In this document: in pieces, positions 36,285-44,989 of the stretch
Position numbering within the stretch: the first letter of the stretch is position 1
Layout of the letters: every line of letters starts with the position of its first letter
Source: Nostoc linckia FACHB-104
GTDB lineage: Bacteria > Cyanobacteriota > Cyanobacteriia > Cyanobacteriales > Nostocaceae
Assembly (NCBI RefSeq): GCF_014696615.1
Contig: NZ_JACJQJ010000057.1
Location: 1 to 54,189 of the forward strand
Direction of reading: 5' to 3'
Length of the DNA stretch: 54,189 nt
Notes under the pieces: model-generated
What the model saw: only the letters and a program-made list of their open reading frames with translations
Told to the model about the DNA's origin: nothing
Databases searched by the model: none
Made by a program: the position numbers and the translations under genes

Positions 36285-36512
36285 TTATTTCCAATCAGTA
36301 TACATTCGATAAGCTTCCAGGTACGCCTTCATTCGCATTTGTTCTCTATCTTCTGGCAAGTAGGCGCATTCTAAATACGCCTGTATCATGCCTGCCATTC
36401 GCTCTAGGTTTAACAGATGTCCTACATGGTATGCGTCTATTTCGGTAATCGCCAGGTAAGCCTTATACAAGCTCACAATACGGGCGTATGTCATGTCTTG
36501 TGTGTAGTTCAC
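36285..36512 (-). CDS. Small protein of unknown function (element, left end)
   Basis: A 75-residue predicted helical protein starting at GTG 36512, or at an in-frame ATG at 36494 giving 69 residues. It is rich in Tyr, Met and Glu (YKAYLAITEIDAYHVGH, LERMAGMIQAYLECAY) and ends 80 bases from attL. No family is recognised and the ribosome-binding site is weak. Its position next to the arm-like sites would suit a small recombination or regulatory factor, but nothing in the sequence shows this. Confidence 0.5.
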   Translation of the reverse strand: MNYTQDMTYARIVSLYKAYLAITEIDAYHVGHLLNLERMAGMIQAYLECAYLPEDREQMRMKAYLEAYRMYTDWK

Positions 36513-36539
36513 AGACGTATCCAGACAACAAGCACTAGC

Positions 36540-36764
36540 TTAACCCAACACAACAAACACCAGTATTCCTACGTATTTACTGTAGTTTACCCTAGAACAT
36601 AAATGTAAATCGACTGACAGTTTACCTACCACTACGCACGCGAGAGCTTCAGCCCCGCACCTGTAAACCCAGTCTGCATAAGTCATTGGGACATGATAGC
36701 CATTGTTAGCCCCGCATTTGCTGCTGACGTGTGGTGTACTTTTTTGTTTGCTGTTGTTGGTCAT
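36540..36764 (-). CDS. Possible small Cys-containing protein (doubtful)
   Basis: A 74-residue frame from ATG 36764 (MTNNSKQKSTPHVSSKC...). It has four cysteines, with a C-terminal hydrophobic stretch (YSKYVGILVFVVLG). No ribosome-binding site precedes it, and the upstream GTGACCCCAT phrase recurs near 44959. It is listed because the 310-base stretch has no other candidate. It may be non-coding. Confidence 0.3.
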   Translation of the reverse strand: MTNNSKQKSTPHVSSKCGANNGYHVPMTYADWVYRCGAEALACVVVGKLSVDLHLCSRVNYSKYVGILVFVVLG

Positions 36765-36823
36765 GGGGTCACAGCAACCCCACAGCTTATTAAGTAAGCA
36801 GCAGTAAATAGAGGTAAGCAAGA

Positions 36824-37042
36824 GTGGACAAGCCGACCGTTATTAGTAACTCCTATTTGTCTGAAGACGAACGCCGACGAATGGTAGAAGACCGCATTCG
36901 CCGCAACTCTCTGCAAACACAGCAAGCGACTTGGGAAGAAAGAAACGCTCGCCACAATAACACCGTGCCCAAGCTACCAATGCTACGCAGCGTAGAACAC
37001 ATGCAAGTAATATTCGGAACTTTAGACAACATAGGAGAATAA
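36824..37042 (+). CDS. Small charged protein preceding the ART-like protein
   Basis: A 72-residue, Arg/Glu-rich protein starting at GTG 36824, with GAGG nine bases upstream. Contains LSEDERRRMVEDRIRRNSLQ and a Pro/Leu C-terminal tail. It ends five bases before the start of the 978-residue gene, whose ribosome-binding site (AGGAG, 37032-37036) lies inside it, so the two are co-translated. Size and tight coupling would suit a partner, antitoxin or immunity factor for the ART-like protein. That is inference; no family is recognised. Confidence 0.6.
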   Translation: MDKPTVISNSYLSEDERRRMVEDRIRRNSLQTQQATWEERNARHNNTVPKLPMLRSVEHMQVIFGTLDNIGE

Positions 37043-37047
37043 CCAAA

Positions 37048-39984
37048 GTGAGCTTAATTAACCAGCAACAACGAAAAAACAGCGACATAAGCGAACCAGA
37101 ACTAAAGCCAGTGCGAGTGGCGCAAGTGCCTACAAGTCAGCCACAACCGCCTATAGATATTCCTGTGCCTCCGCCACTAGAGACACAACAGCAACCTAGC
37201 TTTGTGCAACCAGAGCAACCAGCACCAATAGGCGCTACTAGCGTAGACGAAAGCACATCACAGCCAGCACAGGCGCAAGAGTTTACAGCCCCAGGTGTAC
37301 CACCGCTTCCCTCTGAGTTAACCGAACCTTTGCCACCTCAGCAGCCAGGCGACATACCTTACTATCAGCCGTTCCCCGTAGACCTCCCGCCACCAACACA
37401 AGCAAACATAACAGCAACTCCGAGTATATTGTCTGATGTAACACAGGAAGGCGGGAAGGCTAGCCAATGGAACCCGACAATTGTTAACAACAAACTACCT
37501 AGCGTCTACATCAGCACACCAGACTTAAGTGGCACTTACAACCAAGGTTTGCAAGACTTGGGCGCAGCAGTCACGGGCTACAACCAGAAGGCTGCTGATA
37601 CTTATGCTGAGGCTAATAGAACCATCGAACGCATACGCACAAGCACGCCCAATGTACCAGAGCAAGAGAAGAATTGGTTTACCCAAGGATTAGACTACCT
37701 GCGTGATGTAACGTTTGGTACACAACAGGCACAAGAGCGCACAGCGCAAGGCAACTTTAGTCCTTTAGTTGGCGAATTTGGTAGACAAGGCGCTGGCTTA
37801 GGTGGGTTAACTAAGTACATCCTTAATACTGGCGCAAACGTTTTTGTAGGCGCATTAACAGAAACAAATGAAGCTGTAGCAAGCGCATTACAACGCATAG
37901 GTGTACCGCAAGAACAAGCGCAAAGATTTGTACGCGATGGTTTCTTAAATTTGCTACCTGATAAGGTTGGCGCTATCGAGTTTAGTAGACTCAAGCCATC
38001 ACATATCATTCGCTTTAACTGGGAAGAGGCAAGCAAACGCAACTCAGTTGTAGACGCTCTCTTAGGTAACGATGTCGCCGACATTAACGATCCAAAGGAA
38101 AGCACACTCACAAACACAGGAAGGGTTTACTACAGTAGGCGACGTATATTTGGTGATGCTGCAACCGAAGACCCGCTAGGGTTTGCTTTGCAAATAGCTA
38201 CTTGGCTTGCGAATCCAGGTGACATTCCTGTAGAGCGCTTCATTAGTCAACCTATTGCTAACCAAGTTGCCAAGCGTGTGATAGCTCCAGTTGGGAGACG
38301 CATAGGTAATATTGTCGGTTTAACTGAAGCTACGTCTAAACCCGTGACCGAAGCTGTCACAAGAGTGGAGCTAGGGCAAACCAACATAACGCAAACACAG
38401 GTTAAACCAGTAGTTACAGAGACAGAGCTTCCACTAAAGCCGACACGAAAACCACCAACGCCAACACACGTAGCAAACGAAATTGGCTTAGGTAAACCAA
38501 GCGCTGAAGCCCTCGAAATTCCCACCAACGTCAACATTCGCCCTTACCAAGAGACACTAGCAGAACTACAGCAAACCAAACCTCAGTTACTAGAAGGCTA
38601 CAAGGGTAATACTTGGCAAGAACTTAAGGAACATCTAGCCAACACAGGCGAAGACTTAAGCGAGTTCACAAGCGTGAGGTTGTCTGAAGACGCTGGTGAT
38701 GTGTTCGACCCAAGCAAATACACTTACGATGACTTGGTTAACGCTAATGATGAACTAGCGGGACACAAGTTTGTCTTAGAAGCTCAGGCGGGACAGTTAA
38801 CCGAGGTGTTAGACAATAGCGTAGACTTTGGTAGACGCGCTACTAATGACTTGGGTTATCGCCCAACAACAGCAGATGAGCTTTTGTCTACTTTAGAGAA
38901 CGGTGGCAAACCAAACCTACATCCTGAGTCATTTACAAAGGTAGCGCCAGAGGTAACAGAAGCAATCAGAAGCGCAGATTACCAGCGTTTACAAACAGTC
39001 GTTGCTCGTTCGGGCGCAAGCTTACGAGACGAACTTGCCACAATCGCAACAGAAAACAACCGCATCTTAAGCGAACCAATAGCGGTAGCTGACACCATAC
39101 CCACTGAAGCCCTCACCCAGTTACCAAAGTCGCTCTATCATGGCACTGCGATCGCGGATTGGAAACCTGCGTACAATTTGTCTGTTAACGGAAGTAGAGG
39201 TGAGCTAGGGCATGGGTTGTACCTGACTAGAGACAACCGAGTAGCGAGAGACTATGCTAGGGCGCTCATGGGTGAGAACGTTAACCCCAGCACGTTAGAC
39301 ATGGATTTGTCTCCAGCAGTTTACAAGGTCGAACCAAAGCTAGAGCGCACGTTAGACGCTAGGGCTAACTTAAGTAAAGAGACTATAGCCCAAGTTATCC
39401 AAGGATTACCAGAGTCTATTTTGTCGCCTCTAAAGGTGAGCATAGGCAAGCAAAAGAACAACAGTTACACAAGCATTCTCACCAAACTGGAGTCAGCAAT
39501 TGTTAAGGGTGGCGTAGACCCAAGCGAAGACATATTAGTAAGCACACAGCGAACCATTGCGAACAACTTACGCAGGCTTGGTTACGATAGCGTCTACGAT
39601 GGTAAGTCTGGGTTTGCTGTTGTCTTAGATGAGGCAAAGGTGAACGTGATTGGGCGCGAAGGTGTGAGCCAACCAAATGCTTTGCAAGCTGTTGTTAGCC
39701 GCTATAATGCTGATGCCTACGCAGCCAAGTATTACAAGGGTAGACTTACAACTGACGCAAACCTTCGTGATAGCGCGGCTAAAGCTCTTAACCAAGTTGC
39801 TGCAAATGTTGACAGTAAGTTAGCGGATGTGCAACAAGAGCTAATACAAAGGCAAGCAGCAAGGTTAGCAGATGAGGGCGTGTTGCCTGAGACAAACTTA
39901 TACGCTAGACAACCGCAACCAAAGACAACAACAGAGCTAATGAATGCGGTAGACGATATAGCTGACGACCTTTGCACACTGTAG
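37048..39984 (+). CDS. Large polyvalent-type protein with ADP-ribosyltransferase-like region
   Basis: A 978-residue protein from GTG 37048. Residues 1-150 are Pro/Gln-rich and probably disordered. The middle (about 155-460) is mixed helical, including a VFVGALTETNEAVASALQ helix and LGFALQIATWLANPGDIP. The late region (about 693-875) has SLYHGTAIADW, GHGLYLTRDNRVARDYARAL, RRLGYDSVYDG and GFAVVLDEAKVNVI, the H-Y...hydrophobic-strand layout of ART folds in phage and plasmid polyvalent proteins. It is the largest gene of the element. It could be a delivered effector modifying host proteins. A catalytic Glu is not obvious. Confidence 0.7.
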   Translation: MSLINQQQRKNSDISEPELKPVRVAQVPTSQPQPPIDIPVPPPLETQQQPSFVQPEQPAPIGATSVDESTSQPAQAQEFTAPGVPPLPSELTEPLPPQQPGDIPYYQPFPVDLPPPTQANITATPSILSDVTQEGGKASQWNPTIVNNKLPSVYISTPDLSGTYNQGLQDLGAAVTGYNQKAADTYAEANRTIERIRTSTPNVPEQEKNWFTQGLDYLRDVTFGTQQAQERTAQGNFSPLVGEFGRQGAGLGGLTKYILNTGANVFVGALTETNEAVASALQRIGVPQEQAQRFVRDGFLNLLPDKVGAIEFSRLKPSHIIRFNWEEASKRNSVVDALLGNDVADINDPKESTLTNTGRVYYSRRRIFGDAATEDPLGFALQIATWLANPGDIPVERFISQPIANQVAKRVIAPVGRRIGNIVGLTEATSKPVTEAVTRVELGQTNITQTQVKPVVTETELPLKPTRKPPTPTHVANEIGLGKPSAEALEIPTNVNIRPYQETLAELQQTKPQLLEGYKGNTWQELKEHLANTGEDLSEFTSVRLSEDAGDVFDPSKYTYDDLVNANDELAGHKFVLEAQAGQLTEVLDNSVDFGRRATNDLGYRPTTADELLSTLENGGKPNLHPESFTKVAPEVTEAIRSADYQRLQTVVARSGASLRDELATIATENNRILSEPIAVADTIPTEALTQLPKSLYHGTAIADWKPAYNLSVNGSRGELGHGLYLTRDNRVARDYARALMGENVNPSTLDMDLSPAVYKVEPKLERTLDARANLSKETIAQVIQGLPESILSPLKVSIGKQKNNSYTSILTKLESAIVKGGVDPSEDILVSTQRTIANNLRRLGYDSVYDGKSGFAVVLDEAKVNVIGREGVSQPNALQAVVSRYNADAYAAKYYKGRLTTDANLRDSAAKALNQVAANVDSKLADVQQELIQRQAARLADEGVLPETNLYARQPQPKTTTELMNAVDDIADDLCTL

Positions 39985-40620
39985 GCTTTAGTTTTCCTAG
40001 CGATAATGTACACACAACAGGAGTTACAGCCGTTTTAGCGCTTGTTTTTTCCGAGCGCTTTCTGCTTTCTCATAACGCTTGCTACATATAGCTTACAGAC
40101 GTTTTAGGCTTGTGATTTACTTTCTCAGCTTCAGTTTTCCCTAGTGGATTTCCTTACGTAGCAAAGGTTCCAGCCAATTTAGCGATAGTTTTTTCCCTAG
40201 TGCTTTCGTCTCTCATAACGCTTGCTACATATAGCTTACAGCAGTTTAACGCTTGTTTTTTCGTCTCTCACAGTTACCAGAATTACGACGGTTTAAACGG
40301 CAGTATTCCTCACAGTCGCCTTTTCTAAACGGAAGGTGTGACCCTACTTTTGTTGGCTATTTACTAGCGTTTCTTACACGTATACCATCGCTAACCCATG
40401 CGCCCCCTATTGTGATTTAGTATACATTGGTACTGAGACAACAGACAACAAAGGCAAGCCTACGTATGAGAGCCTGCCTTGCTGTAGTTATTTATATGAG
40501 GCGTGACTATAGTAAACAGTGCCTCGCAGCATACAGAGTAAACAGAGGTGCTGCATTGTCGTTAGCTTAAGTGTTCTTATATGTTGTCGTAGGTTGTCTT
40601 GTTACACAGGTGCTTTTGTC
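39985..40620. other. 636-bp repeat-bearing non-coding region (candidate res/centromere/origin site)
   Basis: No gene. A perfect 31-bp direct repeat lies at 40068-40098 and 40211-40241 (each contains CATAACGCTTGCTACATATA). Between and around it are degenerate copies of GTTTTCCCTAG(T/C)G (near 39989, 40131 and 40188) and ACGCTTGTTTTTTC (near 40037 and 40250). An imperfect stem (AAGGCA / TGCCTT) lies near 40450-40479. Its position between the ART-like gene and the serine recombinase suits a resolution site or partition centromere. Confidence 0.55.
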
Positions 40621-41304
40621 TTAGACAGAGGCGACAGCAGACAGACGTTTGCTTAAGGCTTGCTTAGTCCATTGTGTGCCTCTGCTTGTTGTGTAACCTT
40701 CGTCATTTAGTGTGTTAGCTATGTGTTCTAGTGTAAACTTCTGTTGGCGCAGTTCGGTTGCTCTCTTCATTGCGCCTTCTGTTAGCTCCCGTTTAGCTTC
40801 ATTTGCCACTTGTCTACCTGTCTCACCTAATCTAACGCCTTGCTTCTTCAGTTGGGCTAGTGCATCCTTAGTGCGTTTGCTGATCAGCTTACGTTCTTCC
40901 TCTGCTACAACTGCTCGAAGGTAAACTTCCATTGGGCTAGCGTTAGGTGAATCAGCGCTGATGAGAGTGGGCGTTTGTGAGCCAAAGAAGTAGTTGTTAA
41001 CGTAACCTGAGACATGGAACACTTCACGGCTGAATCTGTCTTGCTTGGCAACCAACAGCGAACCACCAACAGCCTGAGCTTGCTTCAGAGCCAGCATAAA
41101 CACTGGTCGTTCTCTTGGGTCTATCTTGCCACTGATTACTTCAGAATACACGCCAGTTATTTCTAGTCCGCGCTGTTCGGCTAGCTTTTGGCAAGTTTCC
41201 AACTGTGCATCTAGACCCAAGCCGCTCTTACCTTGCTCATCAGTGCTGACTCTTAGGTAGATAACAACTGCATTGGGATTGCTGACTGTTTGTTTACGTG
41301 ACAT
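40621..41304 (-). CDS. Serine recombinase (resolvase family)
   Basis: A 227-residue small serine recombinase. I start at ATG 41304; a TTG 18 bases upstream is less likely. The nucleophile is Ser20 in YLRVSTDEQGKSGLGLDAQ with Arg18 beside it. The conserved KQDRFSRE and EERKLISKRTKDAL segments and a C-terminal helix-turn-helix (TLEHIANTLNDEGYTTSRG) complete the resolvase layout. It probably resolves multimers of the excised circle, acting on sites in the repeat-bearing region just downstream. It is not needed for integration, since a tyrosine recombinase is present. Confidence 0.92.
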   Translation of the reverse strand: MSRKQTVSNPNAVVIYLRVSTDEQGKSGLGLDAQLETCQKLAEQRGLEITGVYSEVISGKIDPRERPVFMLALKQAQAVGGSLLVAKQDRFSREVFHVSGYVNNYFFGSQTPTLISADSPNASPMEVYLRAVVAEEERKLISKRTKDALAQLKKQGVRLGETGRQVANEAKRELTEGAMKRATELRQQKFTLEHIANTLNDEGYTTSRGTQWTKQALSKRLSAVASV

Positions 41305-41397
41305 ATTTTTGTCTTCTAACAACGGCTTACATCATTAGATTAGCTCTTGCCTTAGCGTTTGTCAACTACCATCGGTCGGTGGTAAGCTACAGCGTAG

Positions 41398-41568
41398 TCA
41401 TTCCGAGTTTAGTTTGCCTGCATGAGCTAGTGCCTTCAGATGTTTCCACTCGTTAATAATGTTTTCTAGTGCTTCAGCAACAGTTATATTTTTCTCTGCC
41501 GCTAACACTCGCACCTCTCGCTGCACTTCCTCGCTCACGTTTCTAATAACCCATCTGTCCGTAGCCAC
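41398..41568 (-). CDS. Ribbon-helix-helix (Arc/CopG-like) protein
   Basis: A 56-residue protein starting at GTG 41568, supported by AGGAG ten bases upstream. A longer ATG frame to 41652 would run across the divergent promoter. RWVIRNVSEEVQREVRVLAAEKNITVAEALENIINEWK has the strand-helix-helix pattern of RHH DNA-binding proteins. It diverges from the small acidic protein and ParM-like genes. Repeated GCAACACGTT and GTTGCAAC motifs in the spacer (41601-41650) are likely operators. The role could be autorepression of the segregation operon or plasmid partition. Confidence 0.7.
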   Translation of the reverse strand: MATDRWVIRNVSEEVQREVRVLAAEKNITVAEALENIINEWKHLKALAHAGKLNSE

Positions 41569-41600
41569 AGTTGTATTGCTCCTAAATGCTGTTGTACTTT

Positions 41601-41650
41601 GTTGCAACACGTTAACCACTAATGCTATCTTTAGAGCAACACGTTGCAAC
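41601..41650. promoter_or_regulatory. Candidate operator repeats in the RHH/ParM divergent spacer
   Basis: The palindrome GTTGCAAC occurs at 41601-41608 and 41643-41650. The decamer GCAACACGTT occurs at 41604-41613 and 41636-41645, 32 bases apart (about three helical turns). RHH repressors bind such paired sites. Confidence 0.5.
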
Positions 41651-41694
41651 ATATGACACGTGGTAATAACGCAAGTTTAGCAGGAGAAACAACC

Positions 41695-41865
41695 GTGTTT
41701 ACAAGTGACAGCAGCTTAATAGAAGACCCTCGTTTAACTATCTCTGACACAGAAGTCAGCTTCACAACAACAACAGACGATGGCGAGGAAGAGTATTCCA
41801 TGCCGACAAGTGATTACTCTAATGCGTTGGAGATGGAAGCTTTTGTAAACAGCAAGAACGGATAA
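41695..41865 (+). CDS. Small acidic protein upstream of ParM-like actin
   Basis: A 56-residue acidic protein. GTG at 41695 has AGGAG eight bases upstream and is preferred to the ATG at 41653, which lies within the operator-like repeats. The sequence is Thr/Asp/Glu-rich (ISDTEVSFTTTTDDGEEEYSM). It is 19 bases before the ParM-like gene and surely co-transcribed. It does not look like a ParR adaptor (it is acidic and not DNA-binding). Unrecognised. Confidence 0.6.
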   Translation: MFTSDSSLIEDPRLTISDTEVSFTTTTDDGEEEYSMPTSDYSNALEMEAFVNSKNG

Positions 41866-41884
41866 CTAAAGGAGCGAAGCGACA

Positions 41885-42859
41885 ATGGCAACTAGGAAGA
41901 GACAGCAAACCAAAACATTAGTGATAGATGCAGGCAATGGCAACACAAAGGTGAGCTTGTGCGGCGAAACAGAAATTATCCCTAGCCTCTTGTCTGCTAA
42001 CGACGGAGCCTATATCAGAGGTGGCTTTAGGCTAGCTAGCGAAGATTGGATCATGGGCTGGGATAACGTAAGTCGCCCAGACAAGCAAGCAATAGCAGAC
42101 AAAGCACAGGGGAAACTAGAATGCTTACACCTGATGCTTGCTGGTTCGCTATCGGCTATGTCTCATCTGCTGCAACCAGGCGACAAAGTTAACGTGCATT
42201 TGTTAACGCTTAACCCAGACAAACGAGACTTCTTAAGTACAGCCATTTGTAAAGGCACAAGTGAACTAGAAATAGACGGCACACCAATGCAGCTACAGGC
42301 AGAGCTAGCAAATGTGTACCCTGAAGGTTTTGGCGCTAGTCTCTATGCTGCTGAAGTCTTCCACGGAAGTAAACGTGTGGCAGTGCTAGACATCGGTAAC
42401 GGCACGCTAAACCTAGCAACCTACTATGTCGCTAACAAAGGTTTACCAAGACGAGAGAGCTTTGCATCCACTGGCGCAGGTGTACAAAACTTACTCAGAC
42501 TGACCTCAGACCTGCTCACCTCTGATATGACAAATGGGCAAGTAGACGAAGGTTTAGTACGCCAATGCATGGAAGACAATACCTATCGTTATCTTGTCTC
42601 ATACGAAGGTTTGCATATATGGGACACCTGCGTGAAGGCTGCGCGAACCTGGCTAGAGCAAGCAAAGGTGAAGCAATTGCTGATACAGACAAGAAAGCTA
42701 CTAAGCTCAGGTGTGCCTTGTGTGCTGGTTGGCGGAGGGGCAAACATTAGTTGCATAAGGGAACCTTTGTTAGAGGTGTTGTCTCACCAAGAGCTTACAA
42801 AAGTGGCAGACGAAGCAACAACGATTGGCGTTAGACGGTTAGCGGCTGAACTTAACTAG
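41885..42859 (+). CDS. ParM/StbA-like actin-fold segregation protein
   Basis: A 324-residue actin-like ATPase. Phosphate-binding loops are VIDAGNGNTKVSL (residues 14-26) and VLDIGNGTLNLATYY (near 163-177). The adenosine motif VLVGGGANISCI is in the C-terminal part. These fit plasmid ParM/Alp proteins, which polymerise to push plasmid copies apart. AAAGGAG lies ten bases before the ATG. The upstream RHH protein could be the DNA-binding adaptor, although in classical systems the adaptor follows the actin gene. A segregation gene implies the element lives at times as a free replicon. Confidence 0.88.
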   Translation: MATRKRQQTKTLVIDAGNGNTKVSLCGETEIIPSLLSANDGAYIRGGFRLASEDWIMGWDNVSRPDKQAIADKAQGKLECLHLMLAGSLSAMSHLLQPGDKVNVHLLTLNPDKRDFLSTAICKGTSELEIDGTPMQLQAELANVYPEGFGASLYAAEVFHGSKRVAVLDIGNGTLNLATYYVANKGLPRRESFASTGAGVQNLLRLTSDLLTSDMTNGQVDEGLVRQCMEDNTYRYLVSYEGLHIWDTCVKAARTWLEQAKVKQLLIQTRKLLSSGVPCVLVGGGANISCIREPLLEVLSHQELTKVADEATTIGVRRLAAELN

Positions 42860-42877
42860 AGCAAAGGAGACAACCAA

Positions 42878-43024
42878 GTGGAACGAACGGCAGCAGGACT
42901 AATGATTACAGGCTTGCTGCTTTTGCTTATTACAGTGACTTTGGGTAAGCGTGAGCAGCAACAGACAATTAATAACTACAGAATAAACGTTTGCATTCTA
43001 GCGACTTGTGGAGAAACAGAGTGA
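42878..43024 (+). CDS. Small single-pass membrane protein
   Basis: A 48-residue protein from GTG 42878 with AAAGGAG eight bases upstream. Residues 5-23 (AAGLMITGLLLLLITVTLG) form one membrane helix. A basic/polar tail with two cysteines follows. Its stop codon overlaps the GTG start of the next gene (GTGA at 43021-43024), so the two are translationally coupled. Unrecognised. Confidence 0.6.
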   Translation: MERTAAGLMITGLLLLLITVTLGKREQQQTINNYRINVCILATCGETE

Positions 43025-43368
43025 ACACAATAACCAAAGACAACTTAACCCAAACTACAGCAGGCAACCAAATCACGATCACATTAGACCGCAAGCAAGA
43101 GACATTACCTGAACCAACCAAAGCAACGGAGACAGATTTAGGAACTATTGCATTTAGGTCACTCTTGGCTTGCTTTAGCTCTGCACTGGTCACTCAGGTT
43201 GTGTTGCTCTTGCCTGTGCCTGCGCTTACTGAACAGCGTTTACTCTCTGCTGTTGTTGGTACTTCTATCTTTGTCTTGGGAATGCAAGCAACGGTTAAGA
43301 AACAAGTGCAGCCAGCTAACGTAATCAGCTTGTCTGCTGTTGTTGCTGGCGTGCTGTTGGGTTCGTAG
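43021..43368 (+). CDS. Two-helix membrane protein, paralogue of the ATPase membrane module
   Basis: A 115-residue protein from GTG 43021, with GGAG seven bases upstream and overlap with the previous stop. A polar N-terminus (about 45 residues) is followed by hydrophobic hairpins. LLLPVPALTEQRLLSAVVGTSIFVLGMQ resembles LLLPVVGLQERGLGKLLTSVVGTGAAAIGLQQ in the N-terminus of the ATPase at 43581. The two may form a common membrane complex. There is no known family. Confidence 0.65.
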   Translation: MNTITKDNLTQTTAGNQITITLDRKQETLPEPTKATETDLGTIAFRSLLACFSSALVTQVVLLLPVPALTEQRLLSAVVGTSIFVLGMQATVKKQVQPANVISLSAVVAGVLLGS

Positions 43369-43580
43369 ACGTTTGTCTCGAACGTGTGCAGCGAAAGATA
43401 ACAACAGTTTACTAACAATTCAGTAGCAGCACAAGCGTACCAATCAGACAACAGGTAACAGATGATACGTAGTAAGCACAGAACAGCAATACATAGGTTA
43501 CCAACTTGTCGGAATAACAAATGTAGGCACAGCAACAGTTACAGACAAATTAAGCATTAGTTTTCGGATTTAGGTTACCA

Positions 43581-44936
43581 ATGTCACCGTTTACAAAACG
43601 GACACATAAGAAATGCAGGAGCTTTACACAAGTGACAAACGATACACAAGACAACTTCCCAATCACGTTTACACGTATGCTTCAGTACCTATGCCTCTCC
43701 ACCAAAGTAAGCGCCAGTGTGTTGTGTGCATCTGCTGCTCTGTTGCTTCCAGTTGTAGGTCTGCAAGAGCGTGGCTTAGGTAAACTACTAACGTCTGTTG
43801 TTGGCACAGGTGCAGCAGCAATTGGGCTTCAGCAGCTAAAGACAAATAAGCAACTGCAAGCAATAAGCGAAGACCTTGGAATAGTGGAGCGTAAACAGTC
43901 GATAGCTTGGTACTCTAGCCTGTTGTCTCACAAACCAGCGCTTACCGTACAAATGCAAACCCAACCGACTCTAGAGCCAGCAGACGTGATGAGAGACATA
44001 GTGAGCTATTGGCAGCAGCAAGATAAGCACATGTTAGTTATTGGTGGCACTGGTGCTGGTAAGAGTACGTTTATCCAAGCGTTCGCCTCAGTTCTTGGCG
44101 CTGGTTGGCATTACAAGATATACGACACAGACTGCACCTGCGACGATTGGCTTTACCTTCGCTCTCTACCCAACTGCGAGCTATATGAGACTTTCGCCAG
44201 CATTGGCGAGCAGATGTCAGAAGACTTGGCAACCATAGAGACGCGTACGGTAGAACGCAAGAAAGCAGGGAACAAATGGACAACAGACAACACTCTAATT
44301 GTCGCTGAGGAAATGCCAGCACTTGTGGATGAGATAGAGATAGCAGGCGATTGGATGGCTAAAGAGGCTAAACGTGGCAGACGAGTGAAGCGGTATGTTG
44401 CCGTGATAGCGCAGAACGACACTGTTAAGAACCTGGGCATGGAAGGCGATAGCGCACTGAGAGACTCATGTTTCGTTCGTGTGTACTTGGGTCAGTCAGC
44501 TATCGATAGAGCAAAGCTGCTGAAGAATAAAACATTGGAAGACTGGTTACGCGCAGGAGATAAGCAAGTGTGTCTAGTAGACGACTTACCAGCGTTCAGA
44601 CCTGCGTTCAGCACCAGTAACCAGTTCAGCACAAGTTCAGCAAGTGAACAGCCTGTAACCCAGACAGAGAGCCAATGTTCAGATGTTCACCAAAGTTCAG
44701 AGACAGACAACAATGGCATTATTTCGGCGCAAACTGACAAGAGTGAACGAACCGAACACCTGAACAACTCGCCGCTAACAGGAGTGAATCTGTCTCAGTC
44801 ACAATTGCAGGCGCTGAGGCAGCTGTATACGGAAGGCATGAGCGTTAGCCAGATACTAGAGCAGAAGCTAGGTCAGAAGAGAGGCGGCAGTTGGCAACGC
44901 AAAAAGGATTGGCTAACTGGGTTGCTGGAGTTATGA
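43581..44936 (+). CDS. Membrane-anchored HerA/FtsK-type DNA-translocase-like ATPase
   Basis: A 451-residue protein. Two hydrophobic helices at about residues 42-62 and 69-86, Walker A VIGGTGAGKST (153-163), Walker B TLIVAEEMP (238-246), and an Asn sensor in VAVIAQND (273-280). A Ser/Thr/Gln-rich linker (about 330-390) joins to a C-terminal winged-helix-like segment (EGMSVSQILEQKLGQKRGGSWQ). This fits a DNA pump such as VirD4/TraB or FtsK relatives. It may move the element between cells or segregate it. There are no coupling partners such as a relaxase. The ATG start has a poor ribosome-binding site. Confidence 0.78.
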   Translation: MSPFTKRTHKKCRSFTQVTNDTQDNFPITFTRMLQYLCLSTKVSASVLCASAALLLPVVGLQERGLGKLLTSVVGTGAAAIGLQQLKTNKQLQAISEDLGIVERKQSIAWYSSLLSHKPALTVQMQTQPTLEPADVMRDIVSYWQQQDKHMLVIGGTGAGKSTFIQAFASVLGAGWHYKIYDTDCTCDDWLYLRSLPNCELYETFASIGEQMSEDLATIETRTVERKKAGNKWTTDNTLIVAEEMPALVDEIEIAGDWMAKEAKRGRRVKRYVAVIAQNDTVKNLGMEGDSALRDSCFVRVYLGQSAIDRAKLLKNKTLEDWLRAGDKQVCLVDDLPAFRPAFSTSNQFSTSSASEQPVTQTESQCSDVHQSSETDNNGIISAQTDKSERTEHLNNSPLTGVNLSQSQLQALRQLYTEGMSVSQILEQKLGQKRGGSWQRKKDWLTGLLEL

Positions 44937-44989
44937 GCCGCCCCACTCTATTGCTTGTGTGACCCCATAATGACCCTGGAGAAACTGAA

